DNA of 64,000 nucleotides from Carnegiea gigantea (lineage: Eukaryota > Streptophyta > Magnoliopsida > Caryophyllales > Cactaceae): positions 310,001 to 374,000 of the forward strand of contig JAKOGI010000836.1 in assembly GCA_029747015.1 (NCBI GenBank). Reading direction: 5' to 3'. Within the stretch, counting starts at the first letter, position 1. Each line of letters begins with the position of its first letter. Below the pieces are notes generated by a model, which made no database searches, was not told where the DNA came from, and was given only the letters and a program-made list of their open reading frames with translations. The position numbers were made by a program, and so were the translations under genes. This document shows positions 10,043 through 20,700 of the stretch, piece by piece.

Positions 10043-12000
10043 GGTAAGGGTCAAGCTTAGGACCTAAATCAAGCGCTTCTTGGGAGGCAACCCAAGGGTG
10101 TTTATTTTCTCAACAAAAACAAAAAAAAAAAATAAAAATGAAAGAACATTGTGTCACCCCACCCCTATTCCTCCCATTTTCATAGTTTGATCCTTGAGTT
10201 TACCTCTTTTCTTGCTCTTTTTATGCGTCCTTTTCATTGTGGACAATGAAAATCTCAAGCGTGGGATGTGAGCTTGTCACTCTTTGGGTGAAACTATGGA
10301 TCTTAGGACTTGTTTGATTGACTCTCCTTGCATTCGCATCATATAAATAGGACCTTATATAGTTTCACTGGGTTGTTTTTGCATTTTCCGTTTAGTAGAG
10401 CATGTAGTTTAGAGCATATAGGTTAGATTTTGCATCACAAAAGGAGACGTGATCGAGTTAGACATTCGTAAGTTTTCCAGATACTATCTCTCACCATACT
10501 CATCATTATCCCTTATATGTTTTATCGCTTTCCTAGCTAGCCTCAATACTTTCGACAAAAAATACAAAGAGAAAAAAAGAACAACGTTTGTGAAAACCCC
10601 TGTTATGATGAGAATGCAAGGGGTGATGATTGACTGATCATGTTAATTTGTGTGTTGAGGTATAGCTCGTCTTGGTGAGTTTCGTGAAAATCATGTTTGA
10701 CTTTGTCGTCCGTGGTCTCTTCACCTTATGTTACATGCCAATTACCTCTGAGACTCATATGGTTTGACTTGACTGACTTTGATAAGTGGAACATGTGTTG
10801 GAGTAAGTCCCTTGACTACGGTAGGTTTACTTGTGAGATTTTTGAGCCTAATGACTATTCATTATAGATCGTCTCTACTTCCTTCTTGTGTGACTCCTCC
10901 ATGATGCATCTCTAGAACTTGGTATTGTTCTCTTTGAAATCACAATTAGCATTTGTATGTGTTAATATGATTGAGGCAATCTTTGTTTTGAATAACCACA
11001 TGAGCTAAAAAGCGACCCGTTGTTGCTTACTACTCCCTTGCTAGCCCTTTCGTGCCTTTCCCTTATTTTTGTTGTCGCACCTAATCCACTACACACTTGG
11101 CCTATGTATACCCTCTTCACCCTAGTCAAGGTCTAGTGGAGCGACACTTCCACATGGTAGTTGGGTATGCCTTGGAAGTTAATTCACTTCGGGTACCATT
11201 TTATTGGTTTGTGCTGGGGGATTGTAGATTGATTTTTGATGTCTCCAATACTATCCACATTTCTGTATTTTTGTTTCTCAAAAAAAGGAAAGAAAAAAAG
11301 AAAAACAAGGGGAGAAACAGAGAAGTTGCTAATAAGGTGGCTAGCATGAGACTATTACAGTAAGCTTGTTTGGCCCCCCTTTGAGGTTTTTATGGGTTGC
11401 TGCTCAATTTGCAGTCACGGTGTGAGGTTGTAATCTTAGCATTTGTTATGGAAGTGTTCTCGCTCCCTAGTCTTTTGACTAATAGCTCCACTTTCCCCAA
11501 ATTATTCCACTTCTCACCCTTTACCTTAGCCCCATTACAGCCTTTATTGCAAGTCCTCATGATTGATATATTACATTCTATATCAAGTGGCGGAGGATTG
11601 AGAACTTTGCCAAGCATATGGTAGTTTGTCAAATTGGGTAGAGTGTCAAGTGCATCCTTGTTACATCTTTTCAAAATACATTGAGAGGAGTGTTCCACTT
11701 TGTCCTAAAGTGAGGTCCTACTAGTCTTGCTTACTCACCACTCATTAAGGGAAGTCATGCCCTACTATGTGCTTCAGTATTGGGGTGTTTGGTGTGCCTC
11801 ATTTGGTAAGGTGAATTATGGATGACATTGTATACGTTTTATCAAGATTACTTCTCACACCATAACCTGGCCACATCTAATGCACCATCTGGCGTGGCTT
11901 ATTGACTTATCATCTTTTTCTTGAAGAGGGTGTGTTGAGAGGTCTACCCTCCTCCCGAATCTTTCAAAGAGTAATCTTGCTTGGGGACAAGCAAGTGATA
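10043..12000 (+). other. TE-2 3' noncoding region with Athila junction motif
   Basis: Begins with aagcgcttcttgggaggcaa at 10071, followed by cccaa; Athila elements carry this near-invariant motif after pol. The downstream 1.9 kb has no domain that I recognise and no convincing env-like frame. The phrases gtggacaatg (10239) and ttggggacaagcaa (about 11981) are also typical of this lineage's 3' region. Short open frames here look random. Confidence 0.65.
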
Positions 12001-12012
12001 AGCATGGGAGAG
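12001..12012 (+). other. TE-2 polypurine tract
   Basis: agcatgggagag lies directly before the 3' LTR start tgatgaacc. It would prime plus-strand synthesis. Purine content and position fit the role. Confidence 0.65.
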
Positions 12013-13377
12013 TGATGAACCTCTATTTTAACCTCATTTTGGCTCCTAATTGACCCATTCTTCCATCATTTTCATATTCGATCTTAATGAGAAAAGGCTC
12101 AAATTAGCCTTCTTCAGTGTAAATTACACTTATACAGTGATGTTTCATGTTTTCTGGAGTTCTTGCCAGAAAAACAAGAAGTTTTGCTAATATCAGTAGA
12201 AAGGAGGCTATGGAGACGCGTTTTAAGGAGAAGAGGAGGTCGAGATACGGTCAGAGAAATTGCACGGCACACGCATGCCACCAGGCATGACTGTGCCCTG
12301 CCCACAAGATGAGCACACCCGACAAGCAAGGTGGCATGGGGTGCCCGTGCCAAGAGGCACTGCTGTGCCACCCAGGTTCTGGCGGCAGAATTTTAGCACG
12401 AGGTGGTGGTGCCACCCCTGTGCTGCCTACTTTAAACTTCGACTTGTGAGGCTATTAGGGGCATGCTTAATTTTCTGCTTTTATTCTCTCTAAGCACTCT
12501 TGTTAGGCAATTGTTAGGCTTGGCTTTTGGGAGATTATTTTCATGCTTTTGGATTCCATTAGTGAATTGAAGCTTGTTCCACTTTCGATTCACACTATCA
12601 ATCTTAAGGCTCCCTCTCAATTCTCCCTTTCTTTGTTCTTAATCGTTCTAGGGTGTGGTTTCATGGATGTTGAATTGAATTTTGTAGTTGCTGATTAAAT
12701 CATGATTTCAGGCTAAATTTCCCGACTAAGGTTGGGATCAAGGCCGATTATGCAATGTTCTATAATGAATTAGCCCCAATCCCTACTTTCTCCATGTTTG
12801 TAATTGTGATTTCTATTATGCACGCATCTCGCTCAATGAATTGCTTGTAATAGCATTCATTCCTTTTATTAGGGTTTAGGGCATCATTGAGAGATGAACC
12901 CTTCACCTAGTGCGACTTAGTAGACAATTAAGGTTTTAATATGAAACTAATTAAGATTCCAATTGAGACTCGAGATTATGGACCTTGTAATCGTTCGACT
13001 TTTAGTCCCATAGGAATAGGTGACTATAGTTCTAAGATTAGTCCTCGATCCTCAAGAGTGGGAGGAGATGGACTTGATTGACAATCTATCCATTCAAAAT
13101 GCATGCTTGGGTTTGCTAGATGGGGTTATTAATTGATTCACTAGCATAGTTGTGCTGTTAATTCCAACGTAAGTGTTTACTATTCTGCTATTCATTTCAC
13201 CTCTTTAGTTGTTATCGTCCTCCTAGTTTAATTCCAAAATCACGATTATGGCTCCCTAGATTGAATAGTTAAATCAATTCTAGTAGTTGGAAGAGTTCCT
13301 CATAGACACGACTTGTACTTGCCAGTTACCAGCCATAGCTACGCTGTGCACTTGCGATAACACATTTTAAGAAAACA
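12013..13377 (+). repeat. TE-2 3' LTR
   Basis: 1365 bp, TG...CA ends retained (tgatgaacc ... gaaaaca). It aligns along its whole length with 5921-7378, apart from the 90 bp unit that is single here. Confidence 0.85.
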
Positions 13378-15641
13378 AGCAGAAAAACCTAAGTGGGGTG
13401 TTACCACCGTATTTCATTCTTGGAAACTTTAATATATAGTCTAAATCTATAATTAAAGCATGAATTTAAATCCTGGTGACACATAGAATAACGTGCAAAC
13501 TGAACAACAATCTTCATAACAAGTCTAATCTAAAACTAGTTCACTTCAACTAAATCGTAGATAACAAGGCCTTGCCCTAATTCGAGTTCCCATCCCCAGG
13601 CTCATGCACTTCACATGAAAAGAAAACTTTTCTGAAAAAATGAGATAAACTCAATAACAACCACCCCTGGAAGTCAAAGGATGCACACAAATTCATTTCA
13701 AACCATTTTAAGGTTGGGGAACAAGACGAGCAATTCAAAGTACTTACGCATTCTCAATAAGAACATATAATAATCTAAGTCCCACTTATTTAATTTCAGG
13801 CTGACAAGGGTGAGCGACCTTCACTAGGTCTCATGGCCTGCGATTGTGTTTAATTTTAGCCAATTTGGGCGGTTACCACTGACTTGGCCCACGTCCATCC
13901 ACAAAATGGCACGTGGCCGCTCACATGCGTGCACTTTTTTCTGGGGAAGGCTAATGGTCATCAATAATAGGGGAGTATAACTCGTCACTCTCACCCATTC
14001 ATTCAGTTACTTATACATTCACTATTAACATTGATCTTTAACTAGAATACAACCCAACCTTACCCATTCTTGTCCAAAAACATTTCATTATCATTTTTGC
14101 AATGAATATTCACGACAAACTTAATAATTACCATTTGAACAACCGCTTCAGTAGAAATCATAGTAAAACCTCATCACACATTTATCTGGAAAAGATCCCC
14201 CGAACATCAATTCAAGACACATTCAAAATTACCCTTCAAACACACACACAGAGTACATGTTTTCCAAGGAACATTCACGGGAGCTAGAGTATGATTGTTA
14301 CCTGCTAGAATGTGCTGCCGAAGCTTGAGCTTAGTAGTTTAACCTAAAATAATTTTTCACAACAGCATTTTGTTACTCCGAACTCCTAGTCCAACTCTCT
14401 ATGAGCGTACTATACCTAATTAATCTTTTCCAAGCTTCCCCTTACACCCAAAAACCAAATCCAACCATCAAATAAATTTTTAAAAAGTTGTAAATGTTAA
14501 AATCTTTGCATGTGCCACTAGGGCACACTTCCCAGTTTACCCCTAGATTTTACCCCCAAATTTTTGGGACCATAACTTTCACCCATAAGGTTGCAAATTT
14601 AAGGTTAAGCCCATTCTTGAAAGGCCAAGCAATGAACTACAACTTTGATTGGATGAGCGTTATAGAATCTGAGCTTAACTTGTTTGAATATCAACAATTT
14701 CCTAAACTGTCCTAATTACAGATAGTTTTTTGTAGTCTCGATATTTCACCCATAACTTTCTCATTTTAACCCTGATTTATGAAGTTCAAAATTTCCTAAT
14801 CACAGGACATGTGTATCTATCTTCTATAGATTTTCATAGTTTTTAGAGAGGCCATTAATTACCAATAAATTTATAAAATCAGCCCCAGTTCTGGGTGTAC
14901 AGAATGGCATTTGTATTGTAAATCCTTAGGATTGTTTTCAATCAATTTTGACTTGAATCCCTTCCTTAACATGCATATGATGCCTTCATCCAAAATTTCA
15001 CTGTTCCTAATTATTAAACAATCCAAGTCATAAAGAAGGGGTGAGTCTTTTACTTCGGAATGATTCATAAAAGAAGGAGAGAACTCTAGATTGTTCCATG
15101 ATCTAAGTGCTCCACTTTAGGATTTTTAGGATAGCAAGTTAAAAAAAATTAGATTCAGATGTTGAATATGGGTTTTTTATTAAGAATTTCAATTAACCAC
15201 TAACACACTTGCTAAAATTTCAAGAAGTTTGGCACTTACCGTACCAAAGTTACCGAGTGGAAGAAAAGGAGGAGGGCGGCGGCATGGCACTAGAGCAACG
15301 ACTAGAGTGGCAGTGACCAAGGCAAGAGAGAGAGAGTGTGTGTGTGTATGTGAGCCAAGTGTGACAGAGAGGTGTGGGTGAGAGAGTGAGAAGAGGAAGC
15401 GAGGGAAAATTTAAAAACATTAGGGTTTCCCCCTTCCGCTCCTTGCCTTATCTTACATGGTCATTTTCCAATTTTTTTTAACATAATCTGGCTTGCACCG
15501 TCTTACTACCCTTAAGCTATTATGCTAAAATTAAAAAAAAGCACTATGAGTTCAAGCATACTAGGTCGGCAAATATCGCAATAATTATAAATAATAGAAT
15601 AAAGATATGTGGGCATATAAAAAAATCTCCAGGGTTTCACA
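13378..15641 (-). repeat. TE-1 5' LTR, outer fragment
   Basis: Continuation of the TE-1 LTR after TE-2. It has no coding content. The high end, gtgggcatat...tctccagggtttcaca, reads on the minus strand as TGTGAAACCCTGGAGA, the usual start of Tekay-type LTRs. A (gt)n/(ga)n stretch lies near 15330-15390. Total LTR length without TE-2 is about 2.3 kb. The exact left junction rests on the TE-2 LTR end. Confidence 0.7.
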
Positions 15642-15694
15642 AGATGACTAGTTCGTCCGCGTTAAGTGCTCTGAAAAGTTGTTGCACCATTATA

Positions 15695-16009
15695 TGTTAT
15701 CTTGTCAAGTGTCGAGTCAGCAAAATAACGTCCTCTATTGTAGTCATGTGAAAATATCCTGTAATAATATATGCACCGTACCCATTAGGGCATCCTAAGC
15801 AGTCCATTCCTCTATAAAAGATTGAGCTGAGTGCTATGAAAGGACATAAGTCATTTAAGAATACTTGAGCAAAAGGGAAATTGAGTTTCTCCATTGCTTT
15901 TTGAGCGAGCACCTCTGATGATTTCAGTTGCTTTAGTTTCTCTTCAATCTTTCCATTGTAATATTTTCAATTTCTACTATCAATAAAAGAAGTTTCTAAG
16001 TAAAGAACA
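15695..16009 (+). repeat. TE-3: candidate solo LTR
   Basis: 315 bp from tgttatcttg to taaagaaca, with TG...CA ends. It is flanked by ttata (15690-15694) and ttatt (16010-16014), a 5 bp duplication with one mismatch. It contains a TATA-like tctataaaag at 15811 and caataaaag at 15981, placed as in a plus-strand LTR. No internal region adjoins it, so it would be a solo LTR left by recombination. The call rests on structure only; no family is recognised. Confidence 0.45.
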
Positions 16010-16608
16010 TTATTCAGTTGAACCTTATGTCTTACATATTATAATTTCTCGCTTAAAGTATACTATCCCTGATAATATACAGAAATTTTATAAGTGACTA
16101 TGGTCTAAGAGAGGAAATGAAATGGATCCTTGTTGTGCCTAAGCTAAGGAAGCTATGGTTGAGATTAGTGATCTCTATAAACTGAAAGTCAGAGGAGTGT
16201 CAGGGTTTAATGCCTACTAAGGTCAAGCAATGATCAAGACTCTCTAACTAAGTTTTATTATACTGCTAAGCATAGTCAGCCTATAATTATCGAGAATGTA
16301 ATACATATGATATAAGTAGTAGATTGTTATAATTAGCATCAATAAAGTCATTATAAGAAGTTTAATCAACTAGAGCATGCATATTTTCTAAAAAACCCCT
16401 ATAAATAGTTTATTTGCATATTCCACCAAAATTTAGGGTTTTTTCATAATTTTTAAAAAATTATTGGGTTGAAAGTATACAAACAAATAGTTTGGAAGGT
16501 AGGAAACAAATCAAAGTGTAAGACCTCAAGGTGCTAAAAAGTTAAGTAAAAAGGTGAGGCCAAAAAATTAATCACACATATATCAAAGTATTAAAACATA
16601 AACTCCCG
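16010..16608. other. unassigned AT-rich DNA
   Basis: No domain, clear repeat or RNA gene seen. It may be flank or remains of older insertions. Confidence 0.4.
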
Positions 16609-17745
16609 TAGTTTTTAAGAAAACTTTAAAAGTAACTCTACTGTACAAAATGAGCCATAAATCAAAAACAACACTAGAGGACAACTGGTTCATTTTAGAA
16701 GTATTTTGAAAGACCACCAATAATCCCTAAAGTGGGGACCATCTGGCTTAATAAGTTCGAACTAAGCATCAAAATTTGGGGACAAAGATATGATGTCGTA
16801 ATGGAATGCATCACGATGTAGCTCATGATCGCTAACAGCATTTATTAATTAATTGGGAAATCATATTTAATTTACAATAACATTAAAATAAGGAGCATAT
16901 TCTGTACAATAATCGTAAATTGAAACGTCAATTAAAAGAAAATAGTAAAATTTAATACTTGCAATGGGCAGCAGCTAACCTTATTAAAAATTACATCATT
17001 TCATGAAACATATAACTAAATAAAATAAAGGATCAAGAAAATGACAGATGGGAAAGGGTAAGGCAGGTTTAAGAGATTGGCGCCCTTGGGTTATGAGCTT
17101 GAGTGACTTAGGGAACGTCAGTATCGAGAAAACCGAGCCTTGACTTGTAACTTACAAGGTTTCGAGGAGGTTTAAGAACAGCTTGGTTAGGCACTTTGAA
17201 CCTCCCAGTATTATCTCATAGTTTTTGGGTTTCTAGTTTTGTTTGAAGGCTAGGTGAGGGGTTAAATTTATAGCTGTAGAGATAAGGGCGTCCTAAGGTT
17301 TTTAGGAGGTGCCATGTGGCTCAGGATTTCTTTACTTGAGTGAGTGGTTAGGGTTTCTCAAAGATAGACCAGGGAAGGAAACGAGCCAATTTGGTTTTGT
17401 TAGGCAAGAAAGTAGTCCGGTTTCTACACTAGGCTGCAAATAATGCAATTTGTTTCGGTTATAACTTTGTCATCAGACTCTATTTTGAGTGATTCTTTAT
17501 TCTTCTCTTGAAATATCATTGAGTCTTATTTCTAATGACATTAACATAATAATTTTTAGAAAAGTATGTACGACGATGTAAGCAAAACTGCGAACATGTG
17601 TCATTTTTAGCACACATCTTAGTAATCAACCTATATCTTTTCTATTGCTAGTCAAAATTTTGACCAAAAATATGTCATTAGAAAGATTATTCAATGAGTA
17701 ATAATAATATCTAATCTTAATAAATTTATAAACTTTCGAGTAGGG
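16609..17745 (-). repeat. TE-4 LTR-like repeat A
   Basis: Aligns with repeat B from gtttttaagaaaa to about ttcaatgagtaata. It lacks the MITE found in B, and so acts as the empty site. The high end is blurred. The terminal TG has become TA. CTATAAATTTAAC (minus, 17261-17273) would be the promoter TATA box. Confidence 0.6.
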
Positions 17746-20700
17746 TGAAAATATATAATAAATCCTAAGTAAATGTTGAACACCATCAATTTAGGCCTAT
17801 TTGGGCGTTAGGGTTCTTTTAGCCTTTGGTAGCTAGGTATGTGGATGTGTTGGTTAAGGAATGTTTGCACATTTTAAGGCTCTTTAATTTCCAATCTAGA
17901 GGGGTCCTAAAGACTTATTCGATCAGTTTACTATCATTGGCTATTTACAAAAAAGGAGACATGTTTTAAGTCTCTAAATTTAGCCCACTTTGGCTGAGCC
18001 TGCACTAGGCAATGGCCAAAGTAGATAGCATTTATGCTTAACTATTTTGGAAGTGGTGATACCCAAACTTGTTCATTAGAAGACCTGACACCTAGTGCCT
18101 GTATACTTTCATCATTGACAGATGGTAATGATGCCTGAACTTGGCCACTAAGGGTCCTCAAGCTTGATGCCCATCAACTTTCATCATAATGAAGGCTAAT
18201 GGTGTAATGTCTCGTTATGCTAGAAGTTAGCCTATTGCTGAAATTTCCCCTTGGGATGAGAGCCGATAATGTCCCATTGTGCCGAGAGCCAATATATTGT
18301 CGAAATGTCCCACTATGATAGAATCCAGTGATGTCGTATTGTGCTGGGAGCCAGGGATATAGAGATGTCCTATTATGCTAGAAGCCAACAATGAATCTTA
18401 CTGGTGTGGGTGTGTGAAGATTTGTTCCGGATCCCTAAGAACATGGCGGCCAGCCTAAAGGGCCATAGCCATATCCATGTGAACTCAATGGCATGTCAGG
18501 CTGAAGACTTATAGCTAGATCCTTATGAACATTGTCGCATAAAATCCTAAGGATCTGTAGCCAAATCACAGTGAACTTAATAGCATCAGAGCCTGAAGAC
18601 TTGTGGCCAAATCCTTAACTAGTCATTGGTGAGATGTTGAAATGTCATATCTTCGAATTTGACTTCACCTGAGCGGTGATGTCATGCCCTTCTGATGGGA
18701 GCTTATTGAAATGTCCTAAACATTTAGATGTCCTAAGATGAATTGGATGAGATGTCTTCTATGGCTATTTACCTAATAACATAAAGATGGATTGATGTCC
18801 TTTCTATAAATATGTGGGTGAATTGCCCAAAGGCGACAACGCTCATATTCGCCACTTTAAAGATGGAGGCCCTACTTTGACTGAGCCTAATTGAGGCAAT
18901 GGTCAAAGTACAAATATCTTCTATAATAGTTGCTGAAGTAATCTTAAGAACCTTTGATGTAGATTCATTACTAACAAGGATTATGTATGCTTCTTGTATG
19001 GTTGCTATCATTTTTTAATGTTTACTTCTTTGGTCTAGTGTCACCAAGTGACTAAGGTAAAGGACAGATTAGTAAATAGGCTAAAGACACGTATAGGTAT
19101 AAGTGCTAGCTTAAGTGAGACTATGCATGTATCCTGACTATATAGACTTCATTATGCTGATTATGTTGACTTTGTAAACATATAATGACCTAACATTGGA
19201 TGCATATACATGAAGATCTCATGCTAAGTTTGCAATCCATTGGATAAGGCCCAATTTAGGTATAAGAGACTGATGGGTTAGCCATGGTATTCTTATGTAC
19301 ATTATGCTACAACTTGCATAGGATGAGTGGTAAAATTTTAAGTACTTACTAGGTTAAGCCAGGTCATACTATATAGTTAACCAGGATAGGAAAATATTTC
19401 CTTTTAATGAAAGACTAACCTTTAATTTTGAATTAAAATGCTCTTGTTTTGAAGAAACACTCCTAATTTCTAATTGTAATAACCGGTTACCTAATATGTA
19501 TAGGGATGATATAGCCAAAATGGTTTTGTTGTTGCTATCAAGAGTAGCCCCCAGGTAGAGTAAATGTGACTATGCATATGTCAAGAAACATTTACTATAA
19601 AGAAAACAATAGTTGTTTAAGGAAAAGCATGGAGGCCTTCTATCTTAGTGAAGCCCTACTTGAAGAATTTGAGATTGGAAAAGAGTTTCCAACTCTTGAT
19701 CTTATGGCCATGATTAAGCGGAGGAGTTCTGAATAATAAAATGGACGCTAGATAAGAGGTTGTGATGATTAAGAAGTGGCAAAGTAGATGGATGGTTCGT
19801 CAACATTTGATTTGATGGAAATATACAATGGAATGCTTCTCGTCCTCAAAAATGAAGGTTTTATTTATGCTCTTGTTTTGTCTGGCCTGTCTTTTCAGCT
19901 TTCGCACCATGCACTATTTTTTTCCTTTTATTTGTCTTTTTTTGGTAGATAAAAGGACTCAATTGAGATGTTTGTTCATGGAAAAGAATCTTCTTGGTTA
20001 GGCCTCAAAGATCATACCTATGTACTCAATATAGAATCAAGCCAGTCATAGCTTGAGAGTGAGAACATGCAACTTAAAAAAGGGATGCCCCCAGGAGCAT
20101 ATTTAAGGCGGTCTTAGGGAATAAGGTGCCAAAGGAGGGGACTTGATGTGAAAACTCAAACAATACCGGCGAAATCCTCAAGTGTGCATTGGTGATGAAT
20201 TTAGTGTGAACAAGTAATTTATTCCTCTCTTTAATGTTTTCAAGGTGTTTTTACTCATTGTTCTCCTCTTTTTTTTTCCTTAGGTTCATTTCCTTTTCTT
20301 TCTTTTTTTCCCTTTGGAGGGGACTGTTTGATTTGAACTCCCTTTTTTGAATTACTGATTTTAATATTGATATCATCCACGACACATTCTTAATCTAATT
20401 GTGATTACCAAAGAAACAAGCTCGTTTGAAGGCTCAAAGGCATTTTAGTTAGTAACTTGTCAAGTTTGGCAAAGGTATTAACGTAGGTTACTAAAGAAGG
20501 CCTTCTATCATAGGCATGTCTCCTAAAGCTGCATGACTTTGCAAAGAAATTTCTAATGTTTTCTCTTTTTTCAGATGATGGATAGAAATCCTTAGACTTT
20601 CTTTTGTTTCATTTCTCTCCCTCCCCTTTTGCCTAGCTCGCCTTATGACATTTTCAATCTAGCCCCTTTTTTTCTTTTTTTCTTTATCTTTTTTCTCTCT

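Larger units (their letters stand above)
5921..13377 (+). mobile_element. TE-2: Athila-like gypsy element with gag-protease only
   Basis: Plus-strand element nested in the TE-1 LTR. It has two LTRs (5921-7378 and 12013-13377), a tRNA-Asp-type primer site, gag, protease, a long 3' noncoding region, and a purine-rich tract directly before the 3' LTR. No RT, RNase H or integrase motif is visible between protease and the 3' noncoding region. The LTRs differ at roughly one base in nine over the first ~190 bases that I aligned by eye. Candidate target duplication is agtgg (5916-5920) against agcag (13378-13382), two transitions apart. The structure resembles non-autonomous gag-only plant elements (TR-GAG type) that depend on a relative for RT. 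Confidence 0.85.
1..15641 (-). mobile_element. TE-1: Ty3/gypsy chromovirus, Tekay/Del-like, 5' part, interrupted
   Basis: Minus-strand LTR retrotransposon that runs off the left edge of the window. From high to low coordinate it shows a 5' LTR (split), a primer binding site, a long leader, gag, protease, RT, RNase H and integrase, which is the gypsy order. The LTR reads TGTGAAACCC at its start (15641) and ends GGTATTACA (5862) on the minus strand. The first five bases of outer flank are agatg (15642-15646). The partner 3' LTR lies outside the window, so target duplication and LTR divergence cannot be measured. A plus-strand Athila-like element (5921-13377) sits inside the LTR. Coding parts have many stops, so the copy is dead. 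The Tekay/Del assignment rests on the integrase and RT motifs and is inferred. Confidence 0.85.

Noticed and set aside
13385..13420. ggggtgttaccaccgtatttc as the start of another LTR
   Set aside because: Looks like TGTAACACCCCGTATTTC, but no partner terminus or primer site was found, and the stretch fits as the continuation of the TE-1 LTR.
16590..16610. Primer-site-like sequence next to repeat A, suggesting A is a second 5' LTR
   Set aside because: Only a weak match (CGGGAGTTT to TGGCGACTT); kept as an open alternative under TE-4 and not called as a feature.
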